A stretch of 64,000 nucleotides of DNA from Desulfurococcales archaeon (GTDB lineage: Archaea > Thermoproteota > Thermoprotei_A > Sulfolobales > Desulfurococcaceae): positions 310,001 through 374,000 of the forward strand of contig JALVYU010000026.1 in assembly GCA_027022365.1 (NCBI GenBank). The letters run 5' to 3'. Each line of letters opens with the position of its first letter. Positions within the stretch are counted from its first letter, which is position 1. This document shows, one piece after another, positions 46,548 through 55,402 of this stretch. The position numbers and the translations under genes were made by a program. The notes beneath the pieces were generated by a model that was not told the origin of the DNA, did not search any database, and worked only from the letters and a program-made list of their open reading frames with translations.

Positions 46548-48323
46548 GTGACTAGCTACAAATACAAAGTACCCACAAAGATTATTTTGTTTATTTTGTC
46601 GAATATTTTGGCTATTCTGTTTTATTCTGAAGCAACTGTATACGTATATAATGTTAAGATTTCTCATATCGTTATTCTCGTAATAGCTATAATATTACAG
46701 CTTGTTATGCTTTATTTAAGTAGTAACTCATTTATGATTTCAATATTATATGTTGTTTTTTCATTATATATTGCTACACCATTATCAATTTATTTCATTA
46801 CCGGATTATTACTACCTTTGCTCATAGCACTGTTTCTAAACAAGGAATTATTTAGGAAGGATAGTCTACTTATCACTATATATAATTTATCTAGAAAAAC
46901 TTATTCTAAGAGGTCTATAAGTCTGATACTGCATTCATTGGCAAGATATTTTGCATGTCTAACCATTATGTTGACTGTTATGTACTTCTTCTTAGAATTA
47001 GTGGCAATACCTTCCACAATTCGTTCTATTTACATCGTATTCCTCCCAATTTCAATTGCAACAGGCTTTATACTAATAACTTTATGGGAGATCGAGCCTT
47101 TAATTGCAAGCATGATAGCTGCATTTTCGATATATTCCCTCGGAGTATTTCCTGGCGTGATCATTGGTTATAATGCTGCTTTTACAGAAAAGGAAAAGAT
47201 CGTGGAAGGCATATATTTTGGAGATGTAGTTGCAACACTGGAATACGGTTATCCATCAAAACAGTATTTTGATACTTTCCCCCACGACAGTAAAATGCGA
47301 AAAACATGGTATTGGAGAAAATCTAACGAGAGGCTAATTATAGATATTGCCAATCTTCCCAATCAGCACCTTGTAATAGTTGGCGCGTCTGGGATGGGAA
47401 AATCATTTCTAGCTAAGCATATTGTCAGACAAATGATCAAAAAGTATAATTATAAGGCTATTGTTGTCGACTTTCACAATGAATACAACGATCTAATTGA
47501 TCTTGAAGATATACTGTATATTGATGCTAAAAACGTTTCTATAAACCCGTTTACATTAACTCGACTAAGTCCACGGGAACAAGCGCACTATATTTCACAA
47601 TTGATTTCATCAATATTTAACCTCGGGAATATACAGCAAATAACATTGGAAAATATAATAATTAAGGCATATGAGCATAAAGGAATATATGAGGATAAAC
47701 CGGAGACCTGGCACAATAAACCGCCTACCTCTAGAGATATTATTAATACCGCACTCGCGTTATCAGACGAATTCGATACTAAACGAGTTCTACCATATCT
47801 TAAAACTTTGGACAGTATATTAACACAAACAACAGAGTTAAATATAGAAAAAATCGTCCAGCACTCAGCGATCATCAACTTATCGGAACTACCAAGCGAG
47901 TTTATGCGAATAATTTATGTTTATACATTATTACAAAATATTCTCGACTACCTCTACACTAAAAGAGTTAATAAAAGAATTGTTATAGTTATCGATGAAG
48001 CTCATAGGATATTTTCAAGAAAATTCGCCCGGACAATAATATCAAGATATCTAATGGAATCGAGAAAATATGGTATCTCAATCATTATAATTACACAACA
48101 ACCAACAGATCTAATCTCTCATATATTTCAAAACACTGTGGTAAAGGCTTCATTCCGTATAAACGAACCAAAAAACTTAGAATACATGGCTAAGATTATA
48201 TGTGAGGTCGAAGACCAAGCAAAAGTCAAGACAATAAAATACGCATTACGTAACGTCGATAAGGGGGAATATGTTATAAAAATAGAAACAATGAATAAGA
48301 TATACCTTGTTAGGATCAGATAA
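46548..48323 (+). CDS. Membrane-anchored HerA/FtsK-type ATPase
   Basis: 591 residues from a GTG. The first 230 residues hold about eight hydrophobic helices; an ATPase domain follows: Walker A VIVGASGMGKSFLAKHI near 285, VVDFHNEYND, Walker B IVIVIDEAHRIF near 480 and the Gln-containing sensor IIITQQPTDL near 520. These features place it in the HerA/VirD4/FtsK superfamily. A polytopic N-terminus suggests DNA or protein transport at the membrane. Unlike the repair HerA it has no NurA neighbour. It is 5 kb from the Ced locus; a link is possible but not shown. Confidence 0.85.
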   Translation: MTSYKYKVPTKIILFILSNILAILFYSEATVYVYNVKISHIVILVIAIILQLVMLYLSSNSFMISILYVVFSLYIATPLSIYFITGLLLPLLIALFLNKELFRKDSLLITIYNLSRKTYSKRSISLILHSLARYFACLTIMLTVMYFFLELVAIPSTIRSIYIVFLPISIATGFILITLWEIEPLIASMIAAFSIYSLGVFPGVIIGYNAAFTEKEKIVEGIYFGDVVATLEYGYPSKQYFDTFPHDSKMRKTWYWRKSNERLIIDIANLPNQHLVIVGASGMGKSFLAKHIVRQMIKKYNYKAIVVDFHNEYNDLIDLEDILYIDAKNVSINPFTLTRLSPREQAHYISQLISSIFNLGNIQQITLENIIIKAYEHKGIYEDKPETWHNKPPTSRDIINTALALSDEFDTKRVLPYLKTLDSILTQTTELNIEKIVQHSAIINLSELPSEFMRIIYVYTLLQNILDYLYTKRVNKRIVIVIDEAHRIFSRKFARTIISRYLMESRKYGISIIIITQQPTDLISHIFQNTVVKASFRINEPKNLEYMAKIICEVEDQAKVKTIKYALRNVDKGEYVIKIETMNKIYLVRIR

Positions 48324-48409
48324 GAATCAAAGTTAACATTTTTAGTTATCTATCGAAATACTAAAGTAATACCACGAATTCGTCGAAAATATTATCAGGG
48401 TGATATCTT

Positions 48410-48667
48410 ATGCTCACTGAAGAATTTGATCAAGACATTACTACCGAGGAATTCTTCAGTATCGAGGCAAAATCGGTTCCAATAGCTTTGCTATCAGAAT
48501 TTATCAATAAAACAAGATTATGGATAACAGCTCTTTCCGGAAATATCTCAGAGAAAGAATTCCTTGAAATTTATCATAAGCTCGAGGAGAAGAGAAAGAA
48601 AATACGTGAACAACGCAAAGAGATTAAAAAGAGTAAGAAATCCAAATCAGTGAAATCAAAAAGCTAA
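48410..48667 (+). CDS. Small acidic-to-basic protein of unknown function
   Basis: 85 residues. Acidic N-terminus, one helix around ALLSEFINKTRLWI and a very basic Lys/Ser tail. GGGTGAT precedes the ATG. 86 bases after the HerA-type gene on the same strand. Family not recognised; the tail suggests nucleic-acid contact. Confidence 0.6.
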   Translation: MLTEEFDQDITTEEFFSIEAKSVPIALLSEFINKTRLWITALSGNISEKEFLEIYHKLEEKRKKIREQRKEIKKSKKSKSVKSKS

Positions 48668-48685
48668 CATTACTATCATTATTTA

Positions 48686-49066
48686 TTAGAATATCTGCCT
48701 CTCTACTTCTATTTCACTGAACCCTATCTCCTCAAGGCATTTTTTCAATAAGTCAAGGTCGAATCTGCGATCAAATATTATTTCTGCATTCTTACCATTG
48801 TTTTTCTCAAGCTTAATTTTATGTACAACAACCCTACCAAGAATAGCATCACGGGAATCCTTAGGTATGAACAAGTATTCCTCGAACTTTTTCCTGGCCA
48901 TATTATAGAATTCATCGAAGTTAGCAATGATCCTCATGGCCTCAGATAGATCCCTTGTTTCTCCATGATGAGATAGTATACACTCCAGTAACTCCATAGT
49001 CTTCTTATCGGATAGTTTAACATGAGGACTTCGGGCTAGATCAATTATAATCTTTATTCGGCCCAC
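48686..49066 (-). CDS. Conserved-looking protein of unknown function
   Basis: 126 residues from a GTG. Helical first half (TMELLECILSHHGETRDLSE), then strands and a C-terminal helix. No motif recognised. Divergent from PCNA, sharing a promoter region of about 65 bases; convergent with the 85-residue gene. Confidence 0.55.
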   Translation of the reverse strand: MGRIKIIIDLARSPHVKLSDKKTMELLECILSHHGETRDLSEAMRIIANFDEFYNMARKKFEEYLFIPKDSRDAILGRVVVHKIKLEKNNGKNAEIIFDRRFDLDLLKKCLEEIGFSEIEVERQIF

Positions 49067-49116
49067 GAGACTATCACCAAATATAATTACATACTCCTAC
49101 ACACATATATTTTAGA

Positions 49117-49126
49117 AGGAGGTGAT
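49117..49126 (+). promoter_or_regulatory. Perfect ribosome-binding site that selects a CTG start
   Basis: AGGAGGTGAT matches the 3' end of archaeal 16S rRNA over ten bases. CTG at 49132 lies 9 bases beyond GGAGG. The ATG at 49125 overlaps the site and opens only a 12-codon frame, so it is not the start of PCNA. Confidence 0.75.
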
Positions 49127-49131
49127 GAGTA

Positions 49132-49890
49132 CTGTTCAGAGCTGTTTATCCAACAGCAAGTAAGTTCAAGTACATTGCTCAGACACTGGCAAAAATCACG
49201 GATGAGATCCCATTTTACGCTACCCCGGACTCGCTAGAAGCGAGAATACTTAGCCCGGATAAGACTACATTAGCTATACTCAAGATACCATCAATAGCGT
49301 TTGAAGAGTATGAGTGTGACGAAGAAAGATTTTTTGTAATCGGCGCTGATGAGTTCAATAAGATCATGCGTAGAGGAACAAGAAACGATGCCGCCGTCTT
49401 CGAGCTATTAGAGGATAAGAACATATTCAGGATAGTATTCCGAAACAAAAAGACCGGTGTTGAAAGAACATTCGAGATTGAAACCAAGCCTAGAGCACAA
49501 GAAAAAGTCCCTGAACCAGAGCTAGAGCTAGGAGTAACTCTTAGAATGCTAACCGATGATTACAAAAACATAATCAGGGACCTAAAGATCGTTGGGGAGG
49601 ATGCTACATTCACCTACAAAGACGGAAAACTATTGATACACTCCATGACGCAACAGAAAGAATATCGTGGAGAATTCGAACAAGACAATCCATTACTCTA
49701 TATATCAGCTACTGTTGATTCAGCCCGTGCAAAGTATAGTGTTGGTCTACTCGAATCTACACTAAAACCGACACAGGCATCAAAAACCGTAACAATATCA
49801 TTCGATACAGACAAGCCTATAAAGATTGTATTCGAGCTACCGGAAGGCGGAAGTATAGTTTATTGGATTGTCCCGAGAATAGAGGCCTAA
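49132..49890 (+). CDS. pcn: DNA polymerase sliding clamp PCNA, apparent CTG start
   Basis: 252 residues. The clamp tethers polymerases and Fen1 to DNA. The reading frame begins, as FRAVYPTASKFKYIAQTLAK, right after the proposed start codon and carries the family segments SPDKTTLAILKIPSIAFEEY and the C-terminal IVYWIVPR. Two in-frame TGA codons lie just upstream (49123-49128), and no ATG, GTG or TTG occurs in frame before Met at 49366, which would lose 78 residues of the N-terminal domain. CTG at 49132 is therefore the likely start. Crenarchaea often have several PCNAs; which paralogue this is cannot be told. Confidence 0.92.
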   Translation: MFRAVYPTASKFKYIAQTLAKITDEIPFYATPDSLEARILSPDKTTLAILKIPSIAFEEYECDEERFFVIGADEFNKIMRRGTRNDAAVFELLEDKNIFRIVFRNKKTGVERTFEIETKPRAQEKVPEPELELGVTLRMLTDDYKNIIRDLKIVGEDATFTYKDGKLLIHSMTQQKEYRGEFEQDNPLLYISATVDSARAKYSVGLLESTLKPTQASKTVTISFDTDKPIKIVFELPEGGSIVYWIVPRIEA

Positions 49891-50127
49891 TCACCCTCTT
49901 TCAAGCTTGGATAACAAATCCATCAAGACCTTTTGCGCCTCGCTTCTTTTTATCTTCTTCGACTTACTGATCGATAAGTCGAACTTCCATACAGGATTAG
50001 GACAAATGTTTCTACGTGGGCACACAAAGCAGCAGTGAGGACACACCATTAGTTCCTCATCCATCGTACATGTTCTCGTTGGCCTATGGAGACCGCAGAT
50101 ACTGCATTGTTCCCAGTAAATAGTCAT
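49891..50127 (-). CDS. Small zinc-finger protein
   Basis: 78 residues. CSICG, CTMD, CPHCCFVCPRRNIC give about nine Cys in the first 50 residues, enough for one or two zinc or Fe-S sites; the C-terminus is a basic helix. Ends against the PCNA stop (convergent). Not recognised; may bind nucleic acid. Confidence 0.65.
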   Translation of the reverse strand: MTIYWEQCSICGLHRPTRTCTMDEELMVCPHCCFVCPRRNICPNPVWKFDLSISKSKKIKRSEAQKVLMDLLSKLERG

Positions 50128-50175
50128 TTCGTAATCCCCGTGTAATTATAATATGTCGAACACTAATAATTACCT

Positions 50176-50265
50176 AATGCCGTACCGATGAGGCACAGGA
50201 TCCGCGGCGGGGCACAACGTCCTAGCCGCCCCGCATGGGTAGACTGTGCTGAGGGATGCAGGCCC
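50176..50265 (+). ncRNA. Structured RNA candidate with C/D-like flanks
   Basis: GC-rich island in an AT-rich gap. The plus strand folds as stacked helices: GGCACAG/CTGTGCT (50192-50198 with 50244-50250), ATCC/GGGT, and GCGGGGC/GCCCCGC around a 14-base loop. It is flanked by GATGAG and CTGA, which resemble boxes C and D and could form a kink-turn. A TATA-like TAATTATAATATG lies about 30 bases upstream. The class is unknown; the minus strand could also be the active one. Confidence 0.45.
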
Positions 50266-50269
50266 TTAT

Positions 50270-51043
50270 CTACACTACGCCTATGTTGTTCATGGTAAGT
50301 AATTGTTTAAACCTTAATGCATCATCATACATGTAGATATTATTGAACAACACATATACTTCATTTGTTTGGAAAGTTTTTATTTTCTCTAATAGTTTAT
50401 AGAGATCTTCATCCGTATACTTATATCGATAATTGGTTTCTCTAGATCCTATACCATGTAGCCTGATATAGACCATATCATCGTACCAAACCGGCTCACG
50501 CCTGAATATGTCAACTATATGGATTACCCCGTGTTTCACCAGGATCCTTCTTAATTCATCATCGTGTTTTGCCCATTCCCCACGGGGCTCCCAACCCAGC
50601 AACACCTGATCAGCTATGTTTTTTGCAGCATCGAAAAAGCGGTCCACTTGTATAAGCATTTCATGATTAAAGGGCATAGACGGAGGTGTTTGTAATACTA
50701 TTATTCTGGATTTGAGCACTTTCGCGATCTCAACACATTTTTCCAGCGCATCAAGATTCTCCTTTGTAGGTTTTAAGAAACCATACTTATCAATATCGCC
50801 GGGGGGTTTATGCTTCAGTTTCTTCCATGTAGGCGAGCGCTTAGGATGAGTTATCACCTGCCAGGCTTTCATTGTGAACTCGAAATCAGTAGGCGCTTCT
50901 TTTCTTATTTTCTCGGCCCAGACAATAGATGGTAGATTGTAGAATGTGTTTTGGAGCTCTACTAGCTTAAAGTCATTATAGTATTTCTTTCTAGCTTTGG
51001 GAAAACCACAACATCCAACTTTAACTATCAATTTGCTTTTCAA
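50270..51043 (-). CDS. DUF72 family protein (COG1801)
   Basis: 257 residues. TIM-barrel-like family of unknown reaction. Start KVGCCGFPKARKKYYNDF, then ELQNTFYNLP, FEFTMKAWQVITHP and VYIRLHGIGSRETNYRY are the conserved stations of DUF72. ATG at 51043; six bases after the AbrB-ACT gene, so likely co-transcribed. Confidence 0.9.
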   Translation of the reverse strand: MKSKLIVKVGCCGFPKARKKYYNDFKLVELQNTFYNLPSIVWAEKIRKEAPTDFEFTMKAWQVITHPKRSPTWKKLKHKPPGDIDKYGFLKPTKENLDALEKCVEIAKVLKSRIIVLQTPPSMPFNHEMLIQVDRFFDAAKNIADQVLLGWEPRGEWAKHDDELRRILVKHGVIHIVDIFRREPVWYDDMVYIRLHGIGSRETNYRYKYTDEDLYKLLEKIKTFQTNEVYVLFNNIYMYDDALRFKQLLTMNNIGVV

Positions 51044-51049
51044 TACTTG

Positions 51050-51475
51050 TTACTCCCTCTTTAACTCGAGGGCTTTTACACTTTTGATAGGCTCCAACTT
51101 CATCAATATTCGCTCTATTTCCTCAGGAGTGCTTATCAATGCTTTTGATAAGTCCACAACCATATAGCATTCACCGATCTCACCGCGACGAATGACCAAG
51201 CATCTTGTAGCAATAATATCGATTCCATGGTCGGCGAGCTCCTTGGCAATTTCAGCTAAAACGCCGGGCCTGTCCTCGATCTCAATAGTCATCTCCACAA
51301 GCCTAGCCCGCTCTGGAACAGGAGATAACACTATTTCTTTCTTTTCTCGATCCGCTATAAGAAGAATATTCATGCCCTCATGAATATCTAGTGCTTCCCT
51401 AATAGTCAATGGAATTGTTATTCTACCTTTAGAATCAACCCTTACCAGTTCTTTTATCTTAACCAATCTCTCCAC
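51050..51475 (-). CDS. AbrB-type DNA-binding protein with ACT domain
   Basis: 141 residues. N-terminal SpoVT/AbrB swapped-hairpin fold (VRVDSKGRITIPLTIREALD, residues 10-50), then an ACT domain (EIEDRPGVLAEIAKELADHG, residues 65-135), which usually senses amino acids. A likely small-molecule-responsive regulator. Upstream of the DUF72 gene. Ligand unknown. Confidence 0.88.
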   Translation of the reverse strand: MERLVKIKELVRVDSKGRITIPLTIREALDIHEGMNILLIADREKKEIVLSPVPERARLVEMTIEIEDRPGVLAEIAKELADHGIDIIATRCLVIRRGEIGECYMVVDLSKALISTPEEIERILMKLEPIKSVKALELKRE

Positions 51476-51552
51476 CTCGACCAGTCACGTAGAATAATTA
51501 TTTTTGAGAATAATATTGATTATCCCACGAAAATCCCATCTACTTAGATACG

Positions 51553-52356
51553 CTATAATGGGTATTCTATGTATGACATAACCTGTATGTCAAAGCGTCT
51601 CAGAAGCCTGTTCTTCCAAGCATTACCAAGCGCTAACAGAACGACGATCTTGCTTATTTTTGCCCTAGAACGAATAACCATGTCAAGGACTGCGCTCAGA
51701 GTTTTACCAGTATATACTACATCAGCGAGTACTAGGACGTTATCTCTTCTACTTAGCAAGTCACGATCAATATATAATGACTCGGTTTCTCTCGGAGTAC
51801 GGACAACTATTGCGCTATAATATTGGAAGCCCGGATAAGGCCTCCGTTTAACTAATACTATTGGGCAATTCAGCTCTAACCCCAGCATTGTTGCCAGCGG
51901 TAACACAGAGAATGATGTCGCAACTATTTTATCGATCTTATTACCTGCAAGCTCTATCATTAAAAGTATTGTCAGTAGACGTATGATGTAGGGGTCTTTG
52001 AGCACTCTTGACAAATCTATAATACTGCTTTTTTCGCGCTCAACAAGTTCATGTAGTAATGAGTTTATATCGACCGAAAGTGATAGCGAAGCAAGTATTT
52101 TCAGTGCTTGTTCAAAACTTGGTATAATACTTCCTCTAACATATCTACATAGGACCGATTCAGGTATGCCTGTTAGTTCTGACAAAACCCTATATGAGAA
52201 GTTAGGCTTCAATAATCTCAGCATTTCATTAGCCATAAGCCTTGCCTTCACTCTATTGTACTTTGGCTTACTGTATATCATTGCTAGTTTTCTACTGATA
52301 GTCTCGATTTCATCCTCCGATGGTTTCCTAATAACTAATTTCTTCTTCAGCGTCAT
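51553..52356 (-). CDS. HTH-phosphoribosyltransferase regulator (PyrE/GfcR-like)
   Basis: About 267 residues; the ATG of MTLKKKLVIRK is preferred over one nine codons upstream. N-terminal helix-turn-helix (YRVLSELTGIPESVLCRYV, near 55-75), then a type I PRTase domain with the PRPP loop VLVLADVVYTGKTLSAVL near 215. In archaeal GfcR-type proteins such a fusion binds DNA in response to sugar phosphates or nucleotides. The PRPP loop has LADVVYTGKT where catalytic enzymes usually have two adjacent acidic residues, so it may bind without catalysing. Confidence 0.82.
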   Translation of the reverse strand: MTLKKKLVIRKPSEDEIETISRKLAMIYSKPKYNRVKARLMANEMLRLLKPNFSYRVLSELTGIPESVLCRYVRGSIIPSFEQALKILASLSLSVDINSLLHELVEREKSSIIDLSRVLKDPYIIRLLTILLMIELAGNKIDKIVATSFSVLPLATMLGLELNCPIVLVKRRPYPGFQYYSAIVVRTPRETESLYIDRDLLSRRDNVLVLADVVYTGKTLSAVLDMVIRSRAKISKIVVLLALGNAWKNRLLRRFDIQVMSYIEYPL

Positions 52357-52454
52357 ATAAAACCACCATTTCATTTTTGACATAAGCGTATCAACAATAT
52401 AGACTTTTAAACAGATATTATAAGATTACTCGTATATAAAATATAAACTGGGGG

Positions 52455-52512
52455 ATGAGCACGGTCTTAAGTACCGACGTATATGGATGAGGAAAAACCC
52501 ACGCGGTGACCC
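52455..52512 (+). other. Leader region with GATGAG repeats upstream of the XPB pair
   Basis: GGGGATGAG and GGATGAG, a CGGU/ACCG hairpin and a closing GGG/CCC pair resemble a relaxed C/D RNA, but box D would be GTGA. It also serves as 5' leader, since GGTGA is the ribosome site of the next gene. TATATAAAATATAA lies just upstream. Confidence 0.25.
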
Positions 52513-52938
52513 TTGTTGCGATCAATTGATACGATCATTGAAGTCCTTAGCTTGTCTGCTAATAAAATCAATGAAATCATCGAGAAAGCCGTTACAAAAT
52601 CTGAAGAGCTAGGTGAACCCTATACACTCATATGTAGAAAATGTAATAACAGAGAGTTCTGCCTGTTATTGAAAATAACTCCTGTACCCGAAGAGTATTT
52701 AATTGATGTATTGGGATGCATAGTATATTTATCGAGAAACGAGAAAATCACTTCTGATATTGAGATAATAATAAGATTCTCAAAAATAATTAGAACATAC
52801 AATGAAAGAATAGCATTTTATATCCCACCAGAATTATCTGGAAAAGCTGTAAAAATATTATGCAGAGATCATAGTCTCGATGAAAAGATAACTATCAAAG
52901 CTTTGCCGTACGAAGAAGGAATAATTTATGACGAGTGA
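52513..52938 (+). CDS. Cys-containing protein coupled to XPB, unknown function
   Basis: 141 residues from TTG 52513 (GGTGA upstream). A zinc-like CRKCNNREFC sits near residue 40, with helices before and beta/alpha sequence after. The last 11 bases overlap the XPB start, so the two proteins are probably made together. The usual XPB partner nuclease Bax1 is not seen. Family not recognised. Confidence 0.6.
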   Translation: MLRSIDTIIEVLSLSANKINEIIEKAVTKSEELGEPYTLICRKCNNREFCLLLKITPVPEEYLIDVLGCIVYLSRNEKITSDIEIIIRFSKIIRTYNERIAFYIPPELSGKAVKILCRDHSLDEKITIKALPYEEGIIYDE

Positions 52939-54601
52939 TCGCGTCTTGCCCATAATGTTAAGGCCTAATAGATGGCTGGATGATCAGGAGTTCAGGGAGC
53001 TCACAAGAATCTCCGACTATATCGGATACGAGAAGCAATCTGGACCAGTATTTAGGCTGAATATTAGAAAAGCTCTTCTCAATGGTTATTCATTTAATGA
53101 TCTAGTCAATTTATTTGACGAAATCGGAATCAATATATCTCCAGAGGAACTTGACTCCATAAGAAAGGAGTACAGTAAATTTTCGATTTCCATAACATGG
53201 AATAGCCTTAGAGGAAAAATAGTGCTTGACATCCCCTGGGAAACATATCGTTTGATCAAAGATAGACTTAGAGATCTAAATCCACGCTTCAGAGCAAAAG
53301 ACAAAACCTCCATTAAATACGAGATCTTGCCCTGGAGACTAAATGAATTAATTATATTGGCCGGAGCATATTCGATACCCCTAAACGATCGTTCCGGGAT
53401 ATTGAAACCCAAAAAATTACCACAAACAATCAATCTTAAAGATGTTGAATTACGCCCATACCAGTCGGAGGCTCTCAATAAATGGATAGAAAACAAACGC
53501 CAAGGAATAATAGTCCTGCCTACAGGATCCGGGAAAACTCTCATAGGCATTGCAGCAATAGCCAAGTCGCAGAGAAGAACGCTCATAATAACTTATACAA
53601 AGGAACAAATGTTTCAATGGAAGGAACAAATATTCAAATATACTGATGCAAAGCCCGGACTAGTAGGCCTTTATTACTCCGAGGAGAAAAGAATATCACC
53701 TATAACAATAACGACTTATCAGAGCGGCTATCGCAATATCAACATTTTGTCTCCTTATTTTGACCTCCTAATAATCGATGAAGTACATCATCTTCCCGCT
53801 GAGAAGTTCAAATATATAGCAATACACTCTCTAGCCCCGTACAGGATGGGGTTATCAGCCACAGCTATTAGGGAGGACGGCAAACACGAGGAATTATTCC
53901 CACTACTCGGCGGTATAATCTATCACAGATCAGCAGCAGAACTAGCCTCTCAAGGATATCTAGCACGATATAAGATAGTGACCATAAAGGTTAAGCTATC
54001 CCCAAAAGAAAAGAAAGAATACAATGCATATCGTGAAACCTATCGTAGGTTCGCAAAGGGTAGAAAATTCCAAGAAGTATTAAACCTAGCGTTGAAAGGT
54101 GTTCCAGACGCCAGAAAAGCGTTGTCATTTCACAAGAAAATGCATGATATAATAGCATTTTCACATTCGAAGCTAAAGAAAGTAGTTGAAATAGTTGATA
54201 GGGAAATAAAGAAGAAGAACAAGATCATCATCTTTACACAATATGTCAAACAAGCTGAAGAACTAGGGAAAATGCTGGAAAAATACGGAGCACTAGTATT
54301 GACAGGAGAAACACCTACTGATAAAAGAAAGAAAATACTCGAATACTTTCGCAGTTCTCCAAGTGGAATACTAATAGTGACGACTGTAGGAGACGAAGGA
54401 CTCGATATACCGGACGCCAATATTGGTATTATTGTATCAGGTACAGGATCAAAGAGGCAATTTATACAGAGACTAGGGAGAATACTAAGGCCGGGGAAGA
54501 ACAAAGAGGCTATTCTATATGAGATTATAGTTTCGGGTACCCATGAGGAATACCAGGCTAAAAGGCGCAAGAAAACAGTGCTTGATGACTTCGATTTATG
54601 A
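52928..54601 (+). CDS. XPB/Ssl2-type DNA helicase
   Basis: 557 residues. N-terminal damage-recognition domain, then LRPYQSEALNKWIENKRQG, Walker A IVLPTGSGKTLIGI near 198, DEVHHLP near 279, the XPB-specific RED motif AIREDGKHEELFP near 312, and QRLGRILRPGKN near 520. A thumb-like basic region lies between the two helicase domains. It unwinds DNA in repair or promoter opening. It overlaps the upstream Cys protein; the next gene is convergent. Confidence 0.95.
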   Translation: MTSDRVLPIMLRPNRWLDDQEFRELTRISDYIGYEKQSGPVFRLNIRKALLNGYSFNDLVNLFDEIGINISPEELDSIRKEYSKFSISITWNSLRGKIVLDIPWETYRLIKDRLRDLNPRFRAKDKTSIKYEILPWRLNELIILAGAYSIPLNDRSGILKPKKLPQTINLKDVELRPYQSEALNKWIENKRQGIIVLPTGSGKTLIGIAAIAKSQRRTLIITYTKEQMFQWKEQIFKYTDAKPGLVGLYYSEEKRISPITITTYQSGYRNINILSPYFDLLIIDEVHHLPAEKFKYIAIHSLAPYRMGLSATAIREDGKHEELFPLLGGIIYHRSAAELASQGYLARYKIVTIKVKLSPKEKKEYNAYRETYRRFAKGRKFQEVLNLALKGVPDARKALSFHKKMHDIIAFSHSKLKKVVEIVDREIKKKNKIIIFTQYVKQAEELGKMLEKYGALVLTGETPTDKRKKILEYFRSSPSGILIVTTVGDEGLDIPDANIGIIVSGTGSKRQFIQRLGRILRPGKNKEAILYEIIVSGTHEEYQAKRRKKTVLDDFDL

Positions 54602-55330
54602 TTTCCGGTGAACTAATTGAAGCACGGTAAGCAGTACTATAACTAACAGCTCAGCTAAATAATTCTCATGAACATATACATCAACAATAGTAACATCATC
54701 TCTTCTAACAATCACCGCAGGTAAAGATTCCTTACCGCTAACATAGACTGCTACGGGAATTATTTCACCATAGTCTTTCATAGCCTCAGTAATAGCTACC
54801 ACATATTTCTCATCTAGGAAGCCTATTCGCGTCATAAATCCGGATGCGTTTAACTTTTCTAAGCCCGTTATCACGAGAAGTTCGTGATCGCTTTGCCTCA
54901 TATTTATCCTATAAAACACTATTTTAATCTTGTTAAATGTCTTGCAAGCTTGGATTTCGGTATCTACTCTTCTATACACATTTTCAAATAGCATGATCAG
55001 CTTAGATAACTCGTCCACACGTATAAATCCGACTTCTCCCCACGTATCTCTAAGTATGTTAAAACAATAACCAATATTATCACATATTTGTTGTAACCCG
55101 TGGTTCTCTATAATTTCAGGCGTTTCACGCAGGATTATCGCAAGAGGAGGAACTATCATCCATATAGGAGTAGTTGTACCAAGTCTATGTGCAACAACAT
55201 ATGTTGGTTCAAGCATTACGCCGAGCTCTTCTACAATGGTCTCCCCCAGAACATCTGTTACCGATTTATAGAATTCCAAAGCGTTATTAAACGTGGGAAA
55301 TATCAGTGTTGATCCCGCCGGTATTCGCAT
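54596..55330 (-). CDS. Protein of unknown function, convergent with XPB
   Basis: 244 residues, mixed alpha/beta, no motif recognised; a hydrophobic stretch IVPPLAIILRE lies near residue 60 and a C-terminal hydrophobic helix (ELLVIVLLTVLQLV) could attach it to a membrane. Ends 6 bases inside the XPB gene. Divergent from the 111-residue gene. Confidence 0.6.
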   Translation of the reverse strand: MRIPAGSTLIFPTFNNALEFYKSVTDVLGETIVEELGVMLEPTYVVAHRLGTTTPIWMIVPPLAIILRETPEIIENHGLQQICDNIGYCFNILRDTWGEVGFIRVDELSKLIMLFENVYRRVDTEIQACKTFNKIKIVFYRINMRQSDHELLVITGLEKLNASGFMTRIGFLDEKYVVAITEAMKDYGEIIPVAVYVSGKESLPAVIVRRDDVTIVDVYVHENYLAELLVIVLLTVLQLVHRKS

Positions 55331-55402
55331 AAGACTATCCCAGTATTCAGAGCAATTTTATAATACATTTTAATCGTTATCTGTGTTAAGGGTGCTGCTA
55401 GT

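Noticed and set aside
46491-46667. N-terminal extension of the Lhr helicase
   Set aside because: Basic, Asn-rich stretch that overlaps the divergent HerA-type gene and contains the promoter.
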